Of a stretch of DNA of 64,000 nt, positions 11,010 to 21,915 are shown piece by piece (position 1 is the stretch's first letter; the number at the start of each line of letters is the position of its first letter). Both the position numbers and the translations under genes were made by a program. The notes under the pieces are model-generated. The model was not told where the DNA came from, ran no database searches, and worked only from the letters and a program-made list of their open reading frames with translations. This stretch comes from Opisthorchis felineus (taxonomy: Eukaryota; Platyhelminthes; Trematoda; Opisthorchiida; Opisthorchiidae), in contig SJOL01005866.1 in the NCBI GenBank assembly GCA_004794785.1, positions 246,827 to 310,826 of the forward strand, written 5' to 3'.

Positions 11010-11760
11010 CAGGAGGCAAATGAAACTCTTATAAGAGAGAATTTAGAAGCGACACTATTCGCCGCGAGACACTGCCACGGGTTCTGACGACCAATGGGGT
11101 CAAAAGCAGCTTTCAGATCGACAAAAGCAACAATGAGTGGCCTTCGGAAGGTGCAGCACAGTTCCAACACAAAGTGGAAATATAACCGATAGAACCCCGG
11201 GCATGGCGTAACCCAGTTTGCTTCTCTCGAATCCGGCTTCTTTGATGGTGGTTCAACGACCGCAGGATGATTCCAGCGAGCATGCTGGAAGCCATGGCCA
11301 CAAGGCTGATGCCCCGGTTGCTTCCGCTTGATGTTGTTGTACCATTTTTGCATACAGTAATCACCGTCGAGGTGCTCCATTCTCTTGAAATTTTTTTCTC
11401 CTTCCAGATATTCTGGAGTAGGGTCGCTAGATCAGCCACGATGGACTCGCGACTCTCACTGAAGCATGCAGGAAGCAAACCGTCTTTCCTCCGAGTGCTT
11501 CGTTTTCCTAAAGCAATCAAATTGCACACCTGACTTCCCTTGCCTCTGGCGGACTAGTATCGGCATTCCATTCGGATTCATTGGATCCTTCCAGAGGTTG
11601 AGTTGATCGGGGCCGGCTGAAGTGTTTTAAAAGTTCAGCCCATCGGTCAAGGTGACTTTTCCACGAGGGATCCATCTCGGGCCAATGACTCAACAATTTA
11701 ACCCACTTGGCTTGCAAAGAGCCGACCTGGCCCGATGGCCTAGGCAATCAGGCATGAATG
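11010..11760 (-). mobile_element. RTE-type LINE (type B), linker and 5' half of RT domain
   Basis: Read from 11760 downward, frames give LDRWAELLKHFSRP, then RKDGLLPACFSESRESI, NRGISLVAMASSMLAGIILR and VAFVDLKAAFD (RT motif A), then break off after SKFSLIR. This is the upstream half of an RTE reverse transcriptase. The strand and the domain order suggest that it is the missing front of the copy at 8450-7396, with the + strand RTE inserted between them and roughly 50 codons lost. Confidence 0.72.
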
Positions 11761-12692
11761 TCTGACTCCTGATGTGGGTGTGCACAGCAGATGCCTTCTT
11801 AGCAGCACCAAACCTTTGGTTTTAAAATTACTTCGACTGTTTTGAATAAAGGGTCGCCACTCACGGGCAACAGTTGAACGATCGTGGTGTGCGGTCTCGG
11901 GCCGACGTTATCTAACCCTTCTTTTCTCGCGGAAGGCAGTTTCGCTGTTTCCACAAATGTGAACATGATGATTGTCTGGAGGGAACGTCTCTCTGCCTAC
12001 ACACTCCAATCGTAAAGGCTAGTACGAGTTCACCTCATGGCGCCTCGTGATACAATTTCTCGCAGTACGGGGACTCGCTGCTCTTCGACGGGCTGGTCCT
12101 CCAGGTTGGGGATTGGAACATACATGGCTACTTGTTCTGTAAAAATTGAAATGCACTTGCATTTCCTGCCAAACAACGCTTCCTTGCGGTCAAGCTTTTG
12201 AGCCAAAGGCTTTGGTTGAGGACCCTAATCGTCCTCCTGTCTAGGTGTCGGTGCCCTGGCAGTATCCCAGTCCACATACAACCATGAATTGCTCACATAC
12301 AAATAAACTCCAAGAGACTGCTCCCTATTGGTCTTCTTGGTATGATTGATCCTTTCAGAACTGAGTTGCAGCCAGTTTAACCCACAGGATCACTGTAACA
12401 CTGAAGCCCGACCACCACGCCAATCTGACAGCTTTAGGTTGGGAAAGTACTGATTTGTAGGTCCGTACTTCGAACTTAACCCTACATTTTCGATTCGGGT
12501 AGCCTGCTATTTGGAAATCTTGCAGTATCTTTACCCTTGTGCTTCCCTCAAGTTACACGGCAGGTTTGCACTGAAATAATGTGACGGCTTAACAAGTGTG
12601 CCGTTTTCACGTCTTATATCGATTATATTTCACTTCACCTGCTCAAGTTGAGCCATGGTCTGTCAGTTTAGGCCCATTCGATATATGAAGTG

Positions 12693-12902
12693 GTAGAGCT
12701 CGAGGTAGCTAGGTGCTTAAGGCGTGAACTCACTGACCGGAATTCCTTGGCTCAAATCGAACCTCTCCATCTCGGCTGCCCTTGTCCAGGCCTTACAACC
12801 TGGCAGTATCTCATCCCTGGTGCTTCTTTCGGGTGGCATGGCAGTCGTGAACCGAGTGGGTGTCACATCCGAACGGTTATTACTATTGTTATTATCATTA
12901 TT
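12693..12902 (+). mobile_element. tRNA-derived SINE, divergent copy with ATT tail
   Basis: This is a divergent copy of the same SINE: the body (GGCCTTACAACCTGGCAGTAT, then TCGGGTGGCATGGCAG) is recognisable while the tRNA-like head is eroded. The 3' end is an ATT-rich repeat. Direct repeats ATATGAAGTG (12683-12692 and 12903-12912) mark the target duplication. Confidence 0.82.
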
Positions 12903-12994
12903 ATATGAAGTGTCAGTATGTCTTTCCGTCTTGAAACGCCGTTGGGTTTCTTGGTAAGCTTCCAATGGCATTATTGAAAGATGTTTTTCCGTAG

Positions 12995-13076
12995 CAAAGC
13001 ATCAGTGTTGAACACTGTTGTCATGCTATCGATGATGATGACGACGACGACGATGGTGATGATGATGATGATGATG
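12995..13076 (+). mobile_element. Ultrashort RTE 3'-end copy with expanded GAT/GAC repeat
   Basis: It has the same core (AAGCATCAGTGTTGAACACT) as the other ultrashort units, followed by about 45 bp of imperfect GAT/GAC/GGT triplets. I could not find a clear target duplication, so its exact borders are uncertain. Confidence 0.6.
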
Positions 13077-13402
13077 GTTCTCCGCTGTGAATAATTCGTT
13101 CGAATTTGGAAATACATCTGAATATTGGCAGTCCGGGTGGGTTTATTGTTTTTCGGTTAGGTGTCACTTTATCTGTTCAGTGTGCCCGATAATTGGCTTG
13201 CATTAGGTTCGTCACCATGCCAGGATGCGTCGTCGGTGTGCGGTTGAGTGGTTAATTCCACATCTACGTGCGCTTATGTAGGTTTTAAAGGGTAGCTAAC
13301 ATGAGGCGCAAATCTGAGAACCTCAGCAAGGTTCCAACCAGATTAGAGGTGCGTTAATCACATCTCTATATTACACCGAACGCTTGGTCAGCACCGCATA
13401 TG

Positions 13403-13583
13403 AGTCGTTCAACTGTATCACCCTTTCGGTACCCAGCTGCCATGCCACCCAAAGGAAGCACGAGGGCTCGGATTGCCTCGGTTGCCCAAGCCTAGACAGG
13501 GGAAGTCGAATGGCAGAGGTCGGGTTCGAACCACGGACCTCCTAGTCAGTAAATTCGCGCTCTAACCACAGCCATCTCGCCCC
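13403..13583 (-). mobile_element. tRNA-derived SINE copy
   Basis: On the - strand the tRNA-like head, B box (GGTTCGAACCC), body and tail of the SINE family are all present, with a small deletion in the body near 13470 and one in the A-box region near 13568. It abuts the RTE fragment that starts near 13584. No clear target duplication was found. Confidence 0.8.
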
Positions 13584-14030
13584 GTATATCACTGCTCGAC
13601 TTCAAAGGGGTGTTGGACTCCGTAGATGGCACTTCTAAGGTTACTCGGACAGGAAGGAATGCTTTGGAGGTTTGTCAGTGTATTTTGTGCTCTTCACTCA
13701 AGCGCTATGCTAAGGTGTACAATGAACTGTCAGTCAGTTTCCTCACAGTTGATTGGGTCCGCCGAGATGGTCTTCTACTATCATTTTTGTTTGATACTAT
13801 TGTTGATGGAATGCACACAGAGGTTCCGGAAGTCTAGGAATAGAAAGGTACCTGGAGAAAGATTATTTTACTTAAATCATGAGGATGACACCGTCTTATT
13901 ATTCGACGATCACCCAACCGCACACACTACTCTAAATAGGATGTCTGAAGTGTTCCCTTGTTCGCATTTTCTATGTAGACACTCTTGCTTCAAAGTTTTC
14001 AACTCCGTCCAGCCCCTTTAAAACCTTCAG
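13584..14030 (+). mobile_element. RTE-type LINE fragment, RT motifs A to C
   Basis: Two overlapping frames (13610-13837 and 13626-14021) read LLDFKGVLDSVDG (motif A), KVYNELSVSF, then LSFLFDTIVD and a degenerate motif C (LNHEDDTVLLFDDH), with LNRMSEVFP after it. This is the middle of an RTE reverse transcriptase on the + strand, broken by frameshifts. Confidence 0.7.
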
Positions 14031-14655
14031 GTAGTGAGCTTGAGAATGTTGATCGCGAAAGGGCGAATCAGCAGTCCGCACAGCAGTCATTTTAATACCC
14101 GGAAAAACAGCTTGTTGGTGTCTGTTAACAAAAACTCTGAGAGGACCGCATGAAGTTTAGTGGGAGGTTACCACTAAACCCCCAGCCGCAAAAGACCAAA
14201 CGTGAAATATCGTAGGACAGTGTTGCGTCATGCGCTGTCTAAAGGCAATTGTGAAACCTCACTTACAAGCCTGACAAACCGTATGAAACAACGACGTATC
14301 CCAATTGAATGGAGTGCATCGGGAGAATCCCAATGATCAGAAGGAGTGCGGGGACAACGAGGGGAAATAACCTTGACATCAACCCAGTCCTCGTAGCGCC
14401 TCTTGCGTGAGGATGAGTCGTTTCTACAATGTCTTAAATCTCAGCTACTCAAGCATGGTGGTCGGTGGCAAGGCTGTTGCGGATGTCGATACAGTGTTGG
14501 TTCCATTGGCGTGGACCGTATTCATCCTGTAGACTCAGACGTTTAACATCGGTCTTAACAGTGTCAACTCAGGTTTCCCGCCGACCAATTCGAAGATAAT
14601 GCCATTCTTGGCATATTTTGGGAACGAAAATTGATCTGGCATCCCTATATGAGCG

Positions 14656-14852
14656 CCGAGATAGCTCAGGTGGTTAGAGCGCGAATTTACTAACCGGAAG
14701 GTCCATGGTTCGAACCCGACCTCTGCCTCTCGACTTCCCCTGTCTAGGCTTGGGCAACCTGGCAGTATCCCAGCCCTCGTGCTTCCTTCGGGTGGCATGG
14801 CAGTTAGGCACCGAAAGTGTTACAGCTGAACGATTATTATTATTATTATATG
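14656..14852 (+). mobile_element. tRNA-derived SINE, well-preserved copy with ATT tail
   Basis: The head GAGATAGCTCAGGTGGTTAG (A box region) and the B box GGTTCGAACCC are intact, followed by the full body and a tail of ATT repeats. The direct repeat TGAGCGCCGA (14650-14659 and 14853-14862) marks the insertion. It could be mistaken for a tRNA gene, but the flanking body and its many copies argue for a SINE. Confidence 0.88.
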
Positions 14853-15169
14853 TGAGCGCCGAAGAACGTGCCCAAACCACCGGAGTCGACTTTGCTGAAT
14901 TTGCTGGTCGGATTTAGCGATACCAGAGCATCGACGACGACATCTCAATTGGAGGATCTCGGAGACATACTATGTGTTTTCCAAACAACAGTGGTCGAAA
15001 ATCCCCGTCTTGCATCGCCCAGCTTATATAAGCATAAACGAAAGTAGATCGGACGGAAGGCTGATAAATTCAGAGCTTGTTCTTCAAAATAATTTCTCTT
15101 CTGTACCTCTCTTCTCTCACTCCTTCATTGTAGGAACGCTGTGTCAGTATTATTGAAGGTGGTTGTGAC

Positions 15170-16500
15170 TTCATCCCTCGAAAGAATAGCTTAGCCAAGG
15201 TATCTGGTAATAGTGATGATGATCCGAACTCTCATTCTCTGGCGCCACTCGTTTTATCCTAAAGAGTCCGTCCAATTTCAGTGCTGACAGAAAAAAAATC
15301 TGGTTTCGGAGACCGGCGCAGGAACTACATTGGAAGATTCTGTTGAGAACCTGCTGTAGGCTGTGGTGATCTGCAGCGGAGACAGCTGTCGTCCGCGAAT
15401 TCATGGTCTGTTATCAGTAAATTCTGTCTAAACTTCACCTCATGGTGCCCACTGGTAGCTTGGCGCATTATCCAATCAACCACAAAATTGAATAGTGTAG
15501 GGGACAGCGGGTAGCCCTGTCGAACCTCAGATGGGTTGGCGTTTGTTCGTCGTGCATAAGAGTACATGCGCTTTTGGCTGTGCAGCAAGACTCAGCAACC
15601 TGACTAACTTGTTAGGATACCGTCCGATTTCAGTGCTTAGTTCACATAGTCGAACGCTGCCTGGAAGTCGATGAAGCGGGTAGTGGTTGGCTGTCGTTGT
15701 TCTAGAACAAGGAGTGCGGAGACAGTTTGCTCTGTGCAATCTTTTCCCGGGCGTCAATATTTAGCGCTGGAAGGAGTTTATAAGTGGGATAGCAAGTATT
15801 TTAGGAGCTACATCCGGTAAGCCTATACCACGACAGTCTTCAGAAAAGGTAGAAATGTAGAGGTTTTCCAGTTGGATGGAAACACTTCGCTGTCCCAGGC
15901 TGAATAGGATGGTGGTAATGCATACTTTGTACATCTCTACAGGGATGCCACCTCCACCAGTGTCTTTGCGGGTTTTCGGTCGATCGATGGTTTCGGTTCG
16001 TCCGTTGGAGGACCACAGTCAAGGTCATACGGCGAAGTAAGGGACTCATTGGTCGGTAGAGACGCATGTTAGTGCGCACGATTGAAGAGTTGTGTAAAGT
16101 GTTCCATCCATCGAGAAAGCCTCTCCTGTGTCAGGAACAACTTCGCCAGATTCAGTGCGTAGAATGGGCTGAGCGGGCAATCGTCCCCCGGAGGCTTGTC
16201 GCAGAGGCTGCAATTGTTTTGCTTAGTCACACATTTTTTATGCAGCTTGTATACTGATCGCCTGTCAATCCAGTAATCATTTCCGTTGTTCCCGGTAAAC
16301 GGTTGCTTTTCGATGGAGTGGTCGGTAGTCTGGCGCAGTTGACAGTGTCGACTCAACCTGGCTAGACAACCGCCTCATACCCCCGGAGGTCCAGTCCTGT
16401 CGACTTGGCGTAGTTCCTGGGTGGCTGATAGCAAATTCCTGATCGACACATCGACAATACGCGACCGCTTTGTTGATGTCATCGTTACTACGAGATATGC
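15170..16500 (-). mobile_element. RTE-type LINE (type C), linker and RT domain
   Basis: Read downward from 16500, broken frames contain LCDKPPGDDCPLS (a tag in the linker before the RT domain), ERLSRWMEHFTQLFNRAH, a motif-A stretch (RFIDFQAAFD) near 15670, VRQGYPLSPTLFNFVVDW near 15500 and a motif-C-like EFADDSCL near 15380. It differs from types A and B in its linker and motif A. Many stops are present. Confidence 0.7.
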
Positions 16501-17102
16501 TTCAAATTTTTCGCGATTTCCTCGCCTATCCGGGCAGTCGAGTCGGCTAATTTTGTATTTCCTAACAGAAAAAATTGTGGTATGATATTCCGGGTTCTGC
16601 CCCTCTTAACAATCGGGAATCCTGTACGCATGAAGTCTATCTAGATAATACTATGGTTTAGTCGGTCTGGTAAGCTGTTTGGCCATTGTTCGAGAACTAA
16701 TTTAACGCGTACTTCTTAGGGTTTTGGAAGCAAGTGTTGATGACGTACAACCGATTGAAATCAAGTTAACAGGTTGATAACCATTTTCACAGCGAGAACC
16801 GAGATAATGCTTTCTAAGCATGTGGCCCATTGAGGCATCGAATGGTCCGGTTCCATTCACCAGAGACTATAAGCCCATTGCATCTCGGTGCTTCCCCAAC
16901 ATCTGCTTAGAATGTTTCATAGAACTCGTCTTTGCTGTACTGCTGTGAATCAAGTGTCAGTTCATATGAGGCTACGACTGTGATGTTGAACGGTGGGCTT
17001 TTTAACCTTACTAGTACACATTTGGAAATGGTCGGTCCGAATGACAATAGCGCCTTCTATGCTCTTTTACTAAATGCAGGGGCTACACCATGTGCACCAG
17101 AA

Positions 17103-17288
17103 TTATCTTGTGGTCCACTGTCTGTTCCAAGAAATTGAATTCGGTGTGAACCCTTCACAGATATCCGGACTTCGAATAAGCTTGGCTTGACTCCCAGCTT
17201 CCACGAAGGTCTTTACATTCCAATCTCCGACATGAACGAGTTTTCCAAGATAGAGTTTCCCGGTTTGTTTTCCGGTCACTTCCGCCAC
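17103..17288 (-). mobile_element. RTE-type endonuclease start fragment
   Basis: A 61-codon - strand frame contains VGDWNVKTFVEAGSQAKLIR, which has the pattern of the start of an RTE endonuclease (usually GTWNVRTL...). The acidic and downstream catalytic motifs are missing. It lies upstream, in transcriptional sense, of the type C copy at 16500-15170 and may be its 5' end after internal loss. Confidence 0.45.
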
Positions 17289-17783
17289 TTGAGCAGTCGG
17301 AATTTGTCACCTACAGGGTACGCCGTAGCGTGAGAAGAATAATTGATAAGAGACATGGATTTTCTTTGGGATCTACTACGGGTTACGCCCCCATGGTACC
17401 CCGGGCCATTCCCTCACGGGCAATGATGTCTCGCTTCTTGCCTCAGAATACTCTTAGATAACAGATAAATGCAAAAGTTTGTGTGGTCAAACATGCTTGT
17501 TGAATACATAGGATGGCGTGTTTGCCCTTTGGGGTTTCTAGAATATCGCCTTAGTTTGATGGGAACTTTGTAGTTTCTGGTTTTCAGAAGAATCAATTCT
17601 GTTTCTGTATATCTAGTTATTGGGGGCATTAGACGGACAGCTTTTACCATTTGGTATTCATAATGATGCTATTCACTAATTTCGTTTTTTATAGTTTTCT
17701 CTTTTACCGCATTTATGTTAACTGCTGGTTTCATTCACCACTTGTTAGATGGATCGCTTTATCCAATTCTTATTTTCTATCAG

Positions 17784-17952
17784 GAGGATTTCCGTGGAAC
17801 CCTTTCGGAAATTTCTACTCATTTGTCTACTGTCTCGCCGCCTTGCACACCCACGGTAACAAGGGATGAGGAATTGTCGGACAATTCCTCGGGTTTTACC
17901 ACTGATCGAACCGAAACTGATAAGTGGTTACAATATGGAGACGATGAGGAAA
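17784..17952 (+). CDS. reps1: REPS-like protein, linker exon (exon 4)
   Basis: A 169-nt exon lies between a pyrimidine-rich acceptor (TTATTTTCTATCAG) and a consensus donor (A/GTGAGT). It enters in phase 0 and leaves in phase 1, matching the exon at 24297. The peptide starts EDFRGTLSEISTHLSTVSPP and ends LQYGDDEE; it is acidic and Ser/Thr/Pro-rich, like the region between the two EH domains of REPS proteins. No domain is present. It contains an 11-bp-arm palindrome (17868-17890). Host-gene assignment rests on splice signals, phase and composition. Confidence 0.62.
17868..17890. repeat. Perfect palindrome with 1-nt centre inside an exon
   Basis: The arms GAGGAATTGTC and GACAATTCCTC are exact reverse complements around one central G. 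Because of this symmetry, both strands encode EELSDNSS across it. It lies in the REPS linker exon. Confidence 0.85.
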
Positions 17953-20438
17953 GTGAGTCATTGTTTTGTTCATAGGTGCGATGATGGATTGATGCTATGC
18001 TCACTGTTGGGTGCACAGGAGCCATGATTGTCTCCCAAACGTGCAATTTTCCATCGTTCTGTGGGGATCGTCCATCAGCCCAGCTGATACTCGTAGTCAA
18101 AAGAAAACATTGTTTCTATTTGAATTTATCCGTGCTCGTTAAAAACTCATCTTCGAAGCCAACCGTCTTAAGAACTGTTTTAACTGGGGATTTGGTCACG
18201 AATTGAAAGCTGCCTTCGTTGTAAGACAGCATCACCTCTCATTGCTTCCCTCCACAGCGCTGGTTGAAACCCATAGGGATATCTGGACCAGTTTAAAATA
18301 GTGCACAAAATTGATAGCTGCACTACAGCACCCAGCAGCCGAACTGCAGCTTCTGTTTTCTACTTAGGGAATCTCGTTCACAGAACCAGTGTATGGATCA
18401 CTGTCCCAAATGCACTTACAGTGACTTATACATGTTAAATATATGAGCAAACTCGGATGTCAGTGGGACAACCTATTGCAGTCACCACTTAAAACAGTTA
18501 GTCGGCCCTAATGCCAGGTACGCGATCGACACAGCTACAAGCCGAACTCGGATATTTTATTCACCTTATTACTATATGACGCAAACTCTGTCCGCTTAGC
18601 TATCACCTAGTCATCACTGACCAAGTGGCTGCAACCTGTCCTGTGCGTTCAGAAAATTTCATTTCACAAGGCAATAACTGTCTACAGTTGTTTGATATGA
18701 AGCCATCGATAATTGATCTGACCGAATTCTACCCATTGTTTGTGTAATAACTGTATTTTCCTCAGCTTAGTTTTCTGTCTGAACCTCCCAAGCTAGCGTT
18801 CCCGCCAAAAACAACCACCAAAGGTGCACAACGTCAAAAACACTTGTACAGCGCGTCGTATATAAAGTGTATGCCGCGACAACATTCTGTAACTTCTGAC
18901 GCCTTCTGGATGCGGCATTGGCAACCGGCATTCGGCGAATACTGAGTCATGATTGATGTTGGGTCCAAACTTTCGACCATTCAGAGCTCGACTTGACGCT
19001 GGACCGGCAAGCGGCCCGAACTTTTGGCCAATCTTGTGCGGGATAGGCTTCTCGTCTGTGGCAGCGCCCAACTGCGAGCGGCAAAGCGTTATCGGTGTGA
19101 AATTCCGCCTAACAGTTTGTTTCAGCAAAATAAGGGAACGTTTATGGTGTGCGCCCAACTGGTTGGCAGGTGTGAGTATATATAATAGGTATTCAAATAC
19201 GGTAATCTGGTCGCGGATAGACCAACCAATTACAGACGGCACAGTCGTATCCTGTGTTACTCAGGTTTTCTATTCTGAACTTTTAAGCACGAAACGCAAC
19301 TCCAGAAGGTGTTGAACTGATTGGTTATAAACCATTCACGCTCCGTTTTGTCTGATTACGGAAAAACCGATTCCTCGATGAGGCTGTCTTCGTAAAAGGT
19401 TAAATAATGTTAACCATATATCACTGTGCACCGGAGGAACGAAGTTTTGCATACGCTTGAGCGTTTCAAACAGTTCTATGGAAAACGCTTTCCGAAGAAC
19501 AGCCTTATGAGGGATAACTCCTAAAACGTTGGCCTTTTCACTCCCAGTCAGCGGAGCAGTATCATTAAAATAGACGAGGAGGGGGAGCATGGTTTGGCGG
19601 GAAAACGAGCTGAAGAAACTAATGAGGTGATTTATACAACCCAAGGGTAGACCAGTGTACAACGTAAGTGGACATATGTGTTCATTAATTGAGATTCAGG
19701 GTTCCCACAGCGTCATTGTAACGGTCAGGATCTAGACGAACTAGCTAATCGAGTTTCCGATTGAAAAAACTACCTCACACCCAACAAGACCTGGTTGAGA
19801 AAGACATGGATGTTGCGCTTTACCGCAGACATTGTATCGGATAGTTAGTGCAGAGTTCCGCCCTGGTGAAAGATACAGAGATTTGGATTTCAGTGGGGAG
19901 CACTATAGTATATTAGTGAACTGATTAAATGGGTTACTTCAAAGCGCAGATGTTATGTGCCAAAACCTTCAAATCGCGCGAAAGCAGAACGAATCATCCC
20001 AGTGGTTTATTTTTTTCATGTTTTGTGCGTGAAAATCCAGCGTCCCAATCCAAAACCTCGGGACAGCGAAATTTAGAGGACGCCTATAGGTCATACTGTG
20101 TGTCCGTGGGCAAAATTATGAACCGTATACTCTTTGGATGAAAGGACGTGTGACTGACGTCCACTCGTCTTGCTTCTTTAGTGTAATAATGGCTAAAACT
20201 TCTACGCGTTGACACTAATTGTTATATGTCCAGGCTGTCTTCCAGTATATTTAGTCACTGATGAGTCGCGGTGACCCTACGTAGAGAGGCGGTTGTTTGT
20301 GACGCCACTGACCTAATTTGCAAGCCTTCCAAACTTCGTCACAATGTGACTGGATCCCGAAGAATCCAACCACGTGAAAGATCAAAAGAGAAAAAAGTGG
20401 GAGCAATGTATAAACCTAATACACTACTCATAAGGTTG
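17953..20438. other. Intron stretch, GC-richer block with overlapping open frames
   Basis: Inferred REPS intron. Between 18793 and 19315 the DNA is richer in G+C than its surroundings and is open on both strands (149 codons on -, 120 on +). A further - strand frame of 108 codons lies at 19336-19662. I recognise none of them; an unclassified transposon is a fair guess. The rest (17953-18790 and 19665-20438) shows nothing beyond short broken frames. Confidence 0.3.
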
Positions 20439-20538
20439 CTGAATACTCTTAACATCGTAAACGAGAGATCAAGCTGGGTTCCAGGTGAGTTTCCCATCAA
20501 AACCAAATTGGTATGCAAATGAGTGTAGTTCGCTGAGA
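20439..20538 (+). repeat. Unclassified dispersed repeat, copy 1
   Basis: About 80-100 bp shared with 30450-30535 and 44225-44310. Common blocks are AACGAGAGAT, a GAGTCTCCCGTTAAA-like block, and GGTATGCAAATGAGTGTA. It matches none of the RTE, CR1 or SINE segments listed here. Confidence 0.6.
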
Positions 20539-20721
20539 AGTCGTTCAGCTGTAGCACCCTTTTGGTGCCTAAGTGCTATGCCACCCGAAGGGAGCTCGAG
20601 GGCTAGGATACTGCCAGGTTGCCCAAGCCTAGACAGGAGAAGTCGAGATTCAGAGGTCGGGTTGGAACCACGGACCTTCCAGTCAGTAAATTCGTGCTCT
20701 GACCACTGAGCCATCTCGCCT
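20539..20721 (-). mobile_element. tRNA-derived SINE copy
   Basis: A full SINE on the - strand (tail at the left, tRNA-like head at the right). Flanks GTTCGCTGAGA (20528-20538) and GTTCGCTTAGA (20722-20732) form an 11-bp target duplication with one mismatch. Confidence 0.85.
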
Positions 20722-20732
20722 GTTCGCTTAGA

Positions 20733-21915
20733 GCAACGTAGTTTGCATAGTCCTTGTCGATCTGGGATATGCAGAGGATGTTATCGTCTTTTTTAAAAGA
20801 GCAGGAAGCGCATGATCACTAAAAAAAGCTTATTAAGGCCGTTCAGTCCTTCGACATTTACTTCGTACCCATAAAGTGCAAGGCCGTGCTGTGGGGCCTA
20901 CAGTCTTTAAAGATGTCTGTAAGAATTCAGAGAGTGACACTGGTAGTTGTGGAACAGTATGTGTCTCGGAAATTTCATTATCTCTGACGGAAATGTGACA
21001 GACGAATGCAACGCACGTATCTCGAAGACCAGAATTGCGTTTCCAATTTGCGACACTTGGGGCGTCCAAAAGGCATTTCACTGGCTCTCAAAGGACGCGT
21101 GTACCAGACTACACCATAGACTGTATTGTTGTACGGCTGCGAGAGTTGGCGAATTCAGACGGAGGATCTGATACCTCTTCAGGTCTTTGATGACTATCGT
21201 CTCAGAACTGTAGCTGAAGTCGACTGAAACCACCGAATTCGCAATGCGGTGATAAGGAGACGCGTTTTGGTTAAGCAGAGGGTACTCCACTCAAAGAATT
21301 CATCCAGCACTGAAAGCTGAGGCGACTGGGCCACGTGCTACGCACACCAAGTTACCGCTTGAGTCGTTCAGCTGTAGCACCCTTTCGACGCATAGCTGCC
21401 ATGCCAACGGAAGCACGCAAGAATGCTGGGATACTGCCAGGTTTCCCAAGCCTAGACAGTAGAAGTCGAGATGCAGAGGGTCGGGTTTGAACTACGGACC
21501 TTCCGGTCAGTAAATTTGCGCTCTAACCACTGATCCATGTCGCCCCCAGTTACCGCTTTCTCAGAAGAGTGTCGTTCTCGGCGTCTGTTTCGGAGTGACG
21601 TAAACCTGGAGGTGGACAGAATATGACGTGGAGAAAGCAATGAAGGTTGTTATGAGGGGTTTGGGTGCTTTTAGTACTGCCTCCTTTCCAGACTGGGGTC
21701 CGCGTGACACCCCCTATATTTGGCTGGAGACATTGAAAGATATGGCGGCTAACTGATGTCAGTTGAGTTCATGCTGTCAGTTTCTATCCCACTTGCCCGA
21801 CTGAGTGTTGGAAGTGTAGGTACCTCGGATGTTTGCTGCCCTGTCCACTTATTCTTTCCATTATAAAGCTCTACTCAAATAAATTTACATAGTTGTCTGT
21901 TTGCCGTGTCAAGTT
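20733..21915 (+). mobile_element. RTE-type LINE (type A), RT motif C to 3' untranslated part
   Basis: Beginning near 20750, frames give GYAEDVIVF (catalytic YADD changed to YAED), then a thumb block with ARISKTRIAF and LRHLG, KGRVYQT, VLLYGCES and LQVFDD. After the inserted SINE (21361-21547) the sequence continues into the type A 3' untranslated part (CGGCTAACTGATGTCAGT near 21745). It is broken by stops. The expected GAT tail at the far 3' end is not clear. Confidence 0.72.
21361..21547 (-). mobile_element. tRNA-derived SINE inserted in an RTE copy
   Basis: A full-length SINE in - orientation interrupts the RTE copy in the segment coding for the GHVL-R-P motif. It is flanked by the exact 11-bp repeat AGTTACCGCTT (21350-21360 and 21548-21558). 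This shows that the SINE moved after the RTE copy was already in place. Confidence 0.9.

Larger units (their letters stand above)
5625..17783. other. 12-kb REPS intron packed with transposon debris
   Basis: This interval separates the putative exon 3 from the exon at 17784. It is largely made of RTE fragments, SINEs and ultrashort RTE tails, listed separately. The remaining stretches 5854-6704, 6916-7395, 11770-12680, 13080-13400, 14031-14648, 14863-15170, 16501-17102 and 17289-17783 contain only short broken frames; I see no gene, RNA or conserved motif in them. The stretch 11770-12350 may be the eroded 5' part of the RTE copy lying on the - strand. Confidence 0.5.

Noticed and set aside
10985..11020. 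Poly-His coding frame on the - strand
   Set aside because: The His run is only the translation of the GAT-repeat tail of an RTE copy; the same artefact appears near 9990-10080.
14656..14727. tRNA gene (A and B boxes present)
   Set aside because: The same head recurs in over ten places always joined to the same non-tRNA body, with target duplications; it is a SINE. The same holds for 23170, 28462 and 61006.
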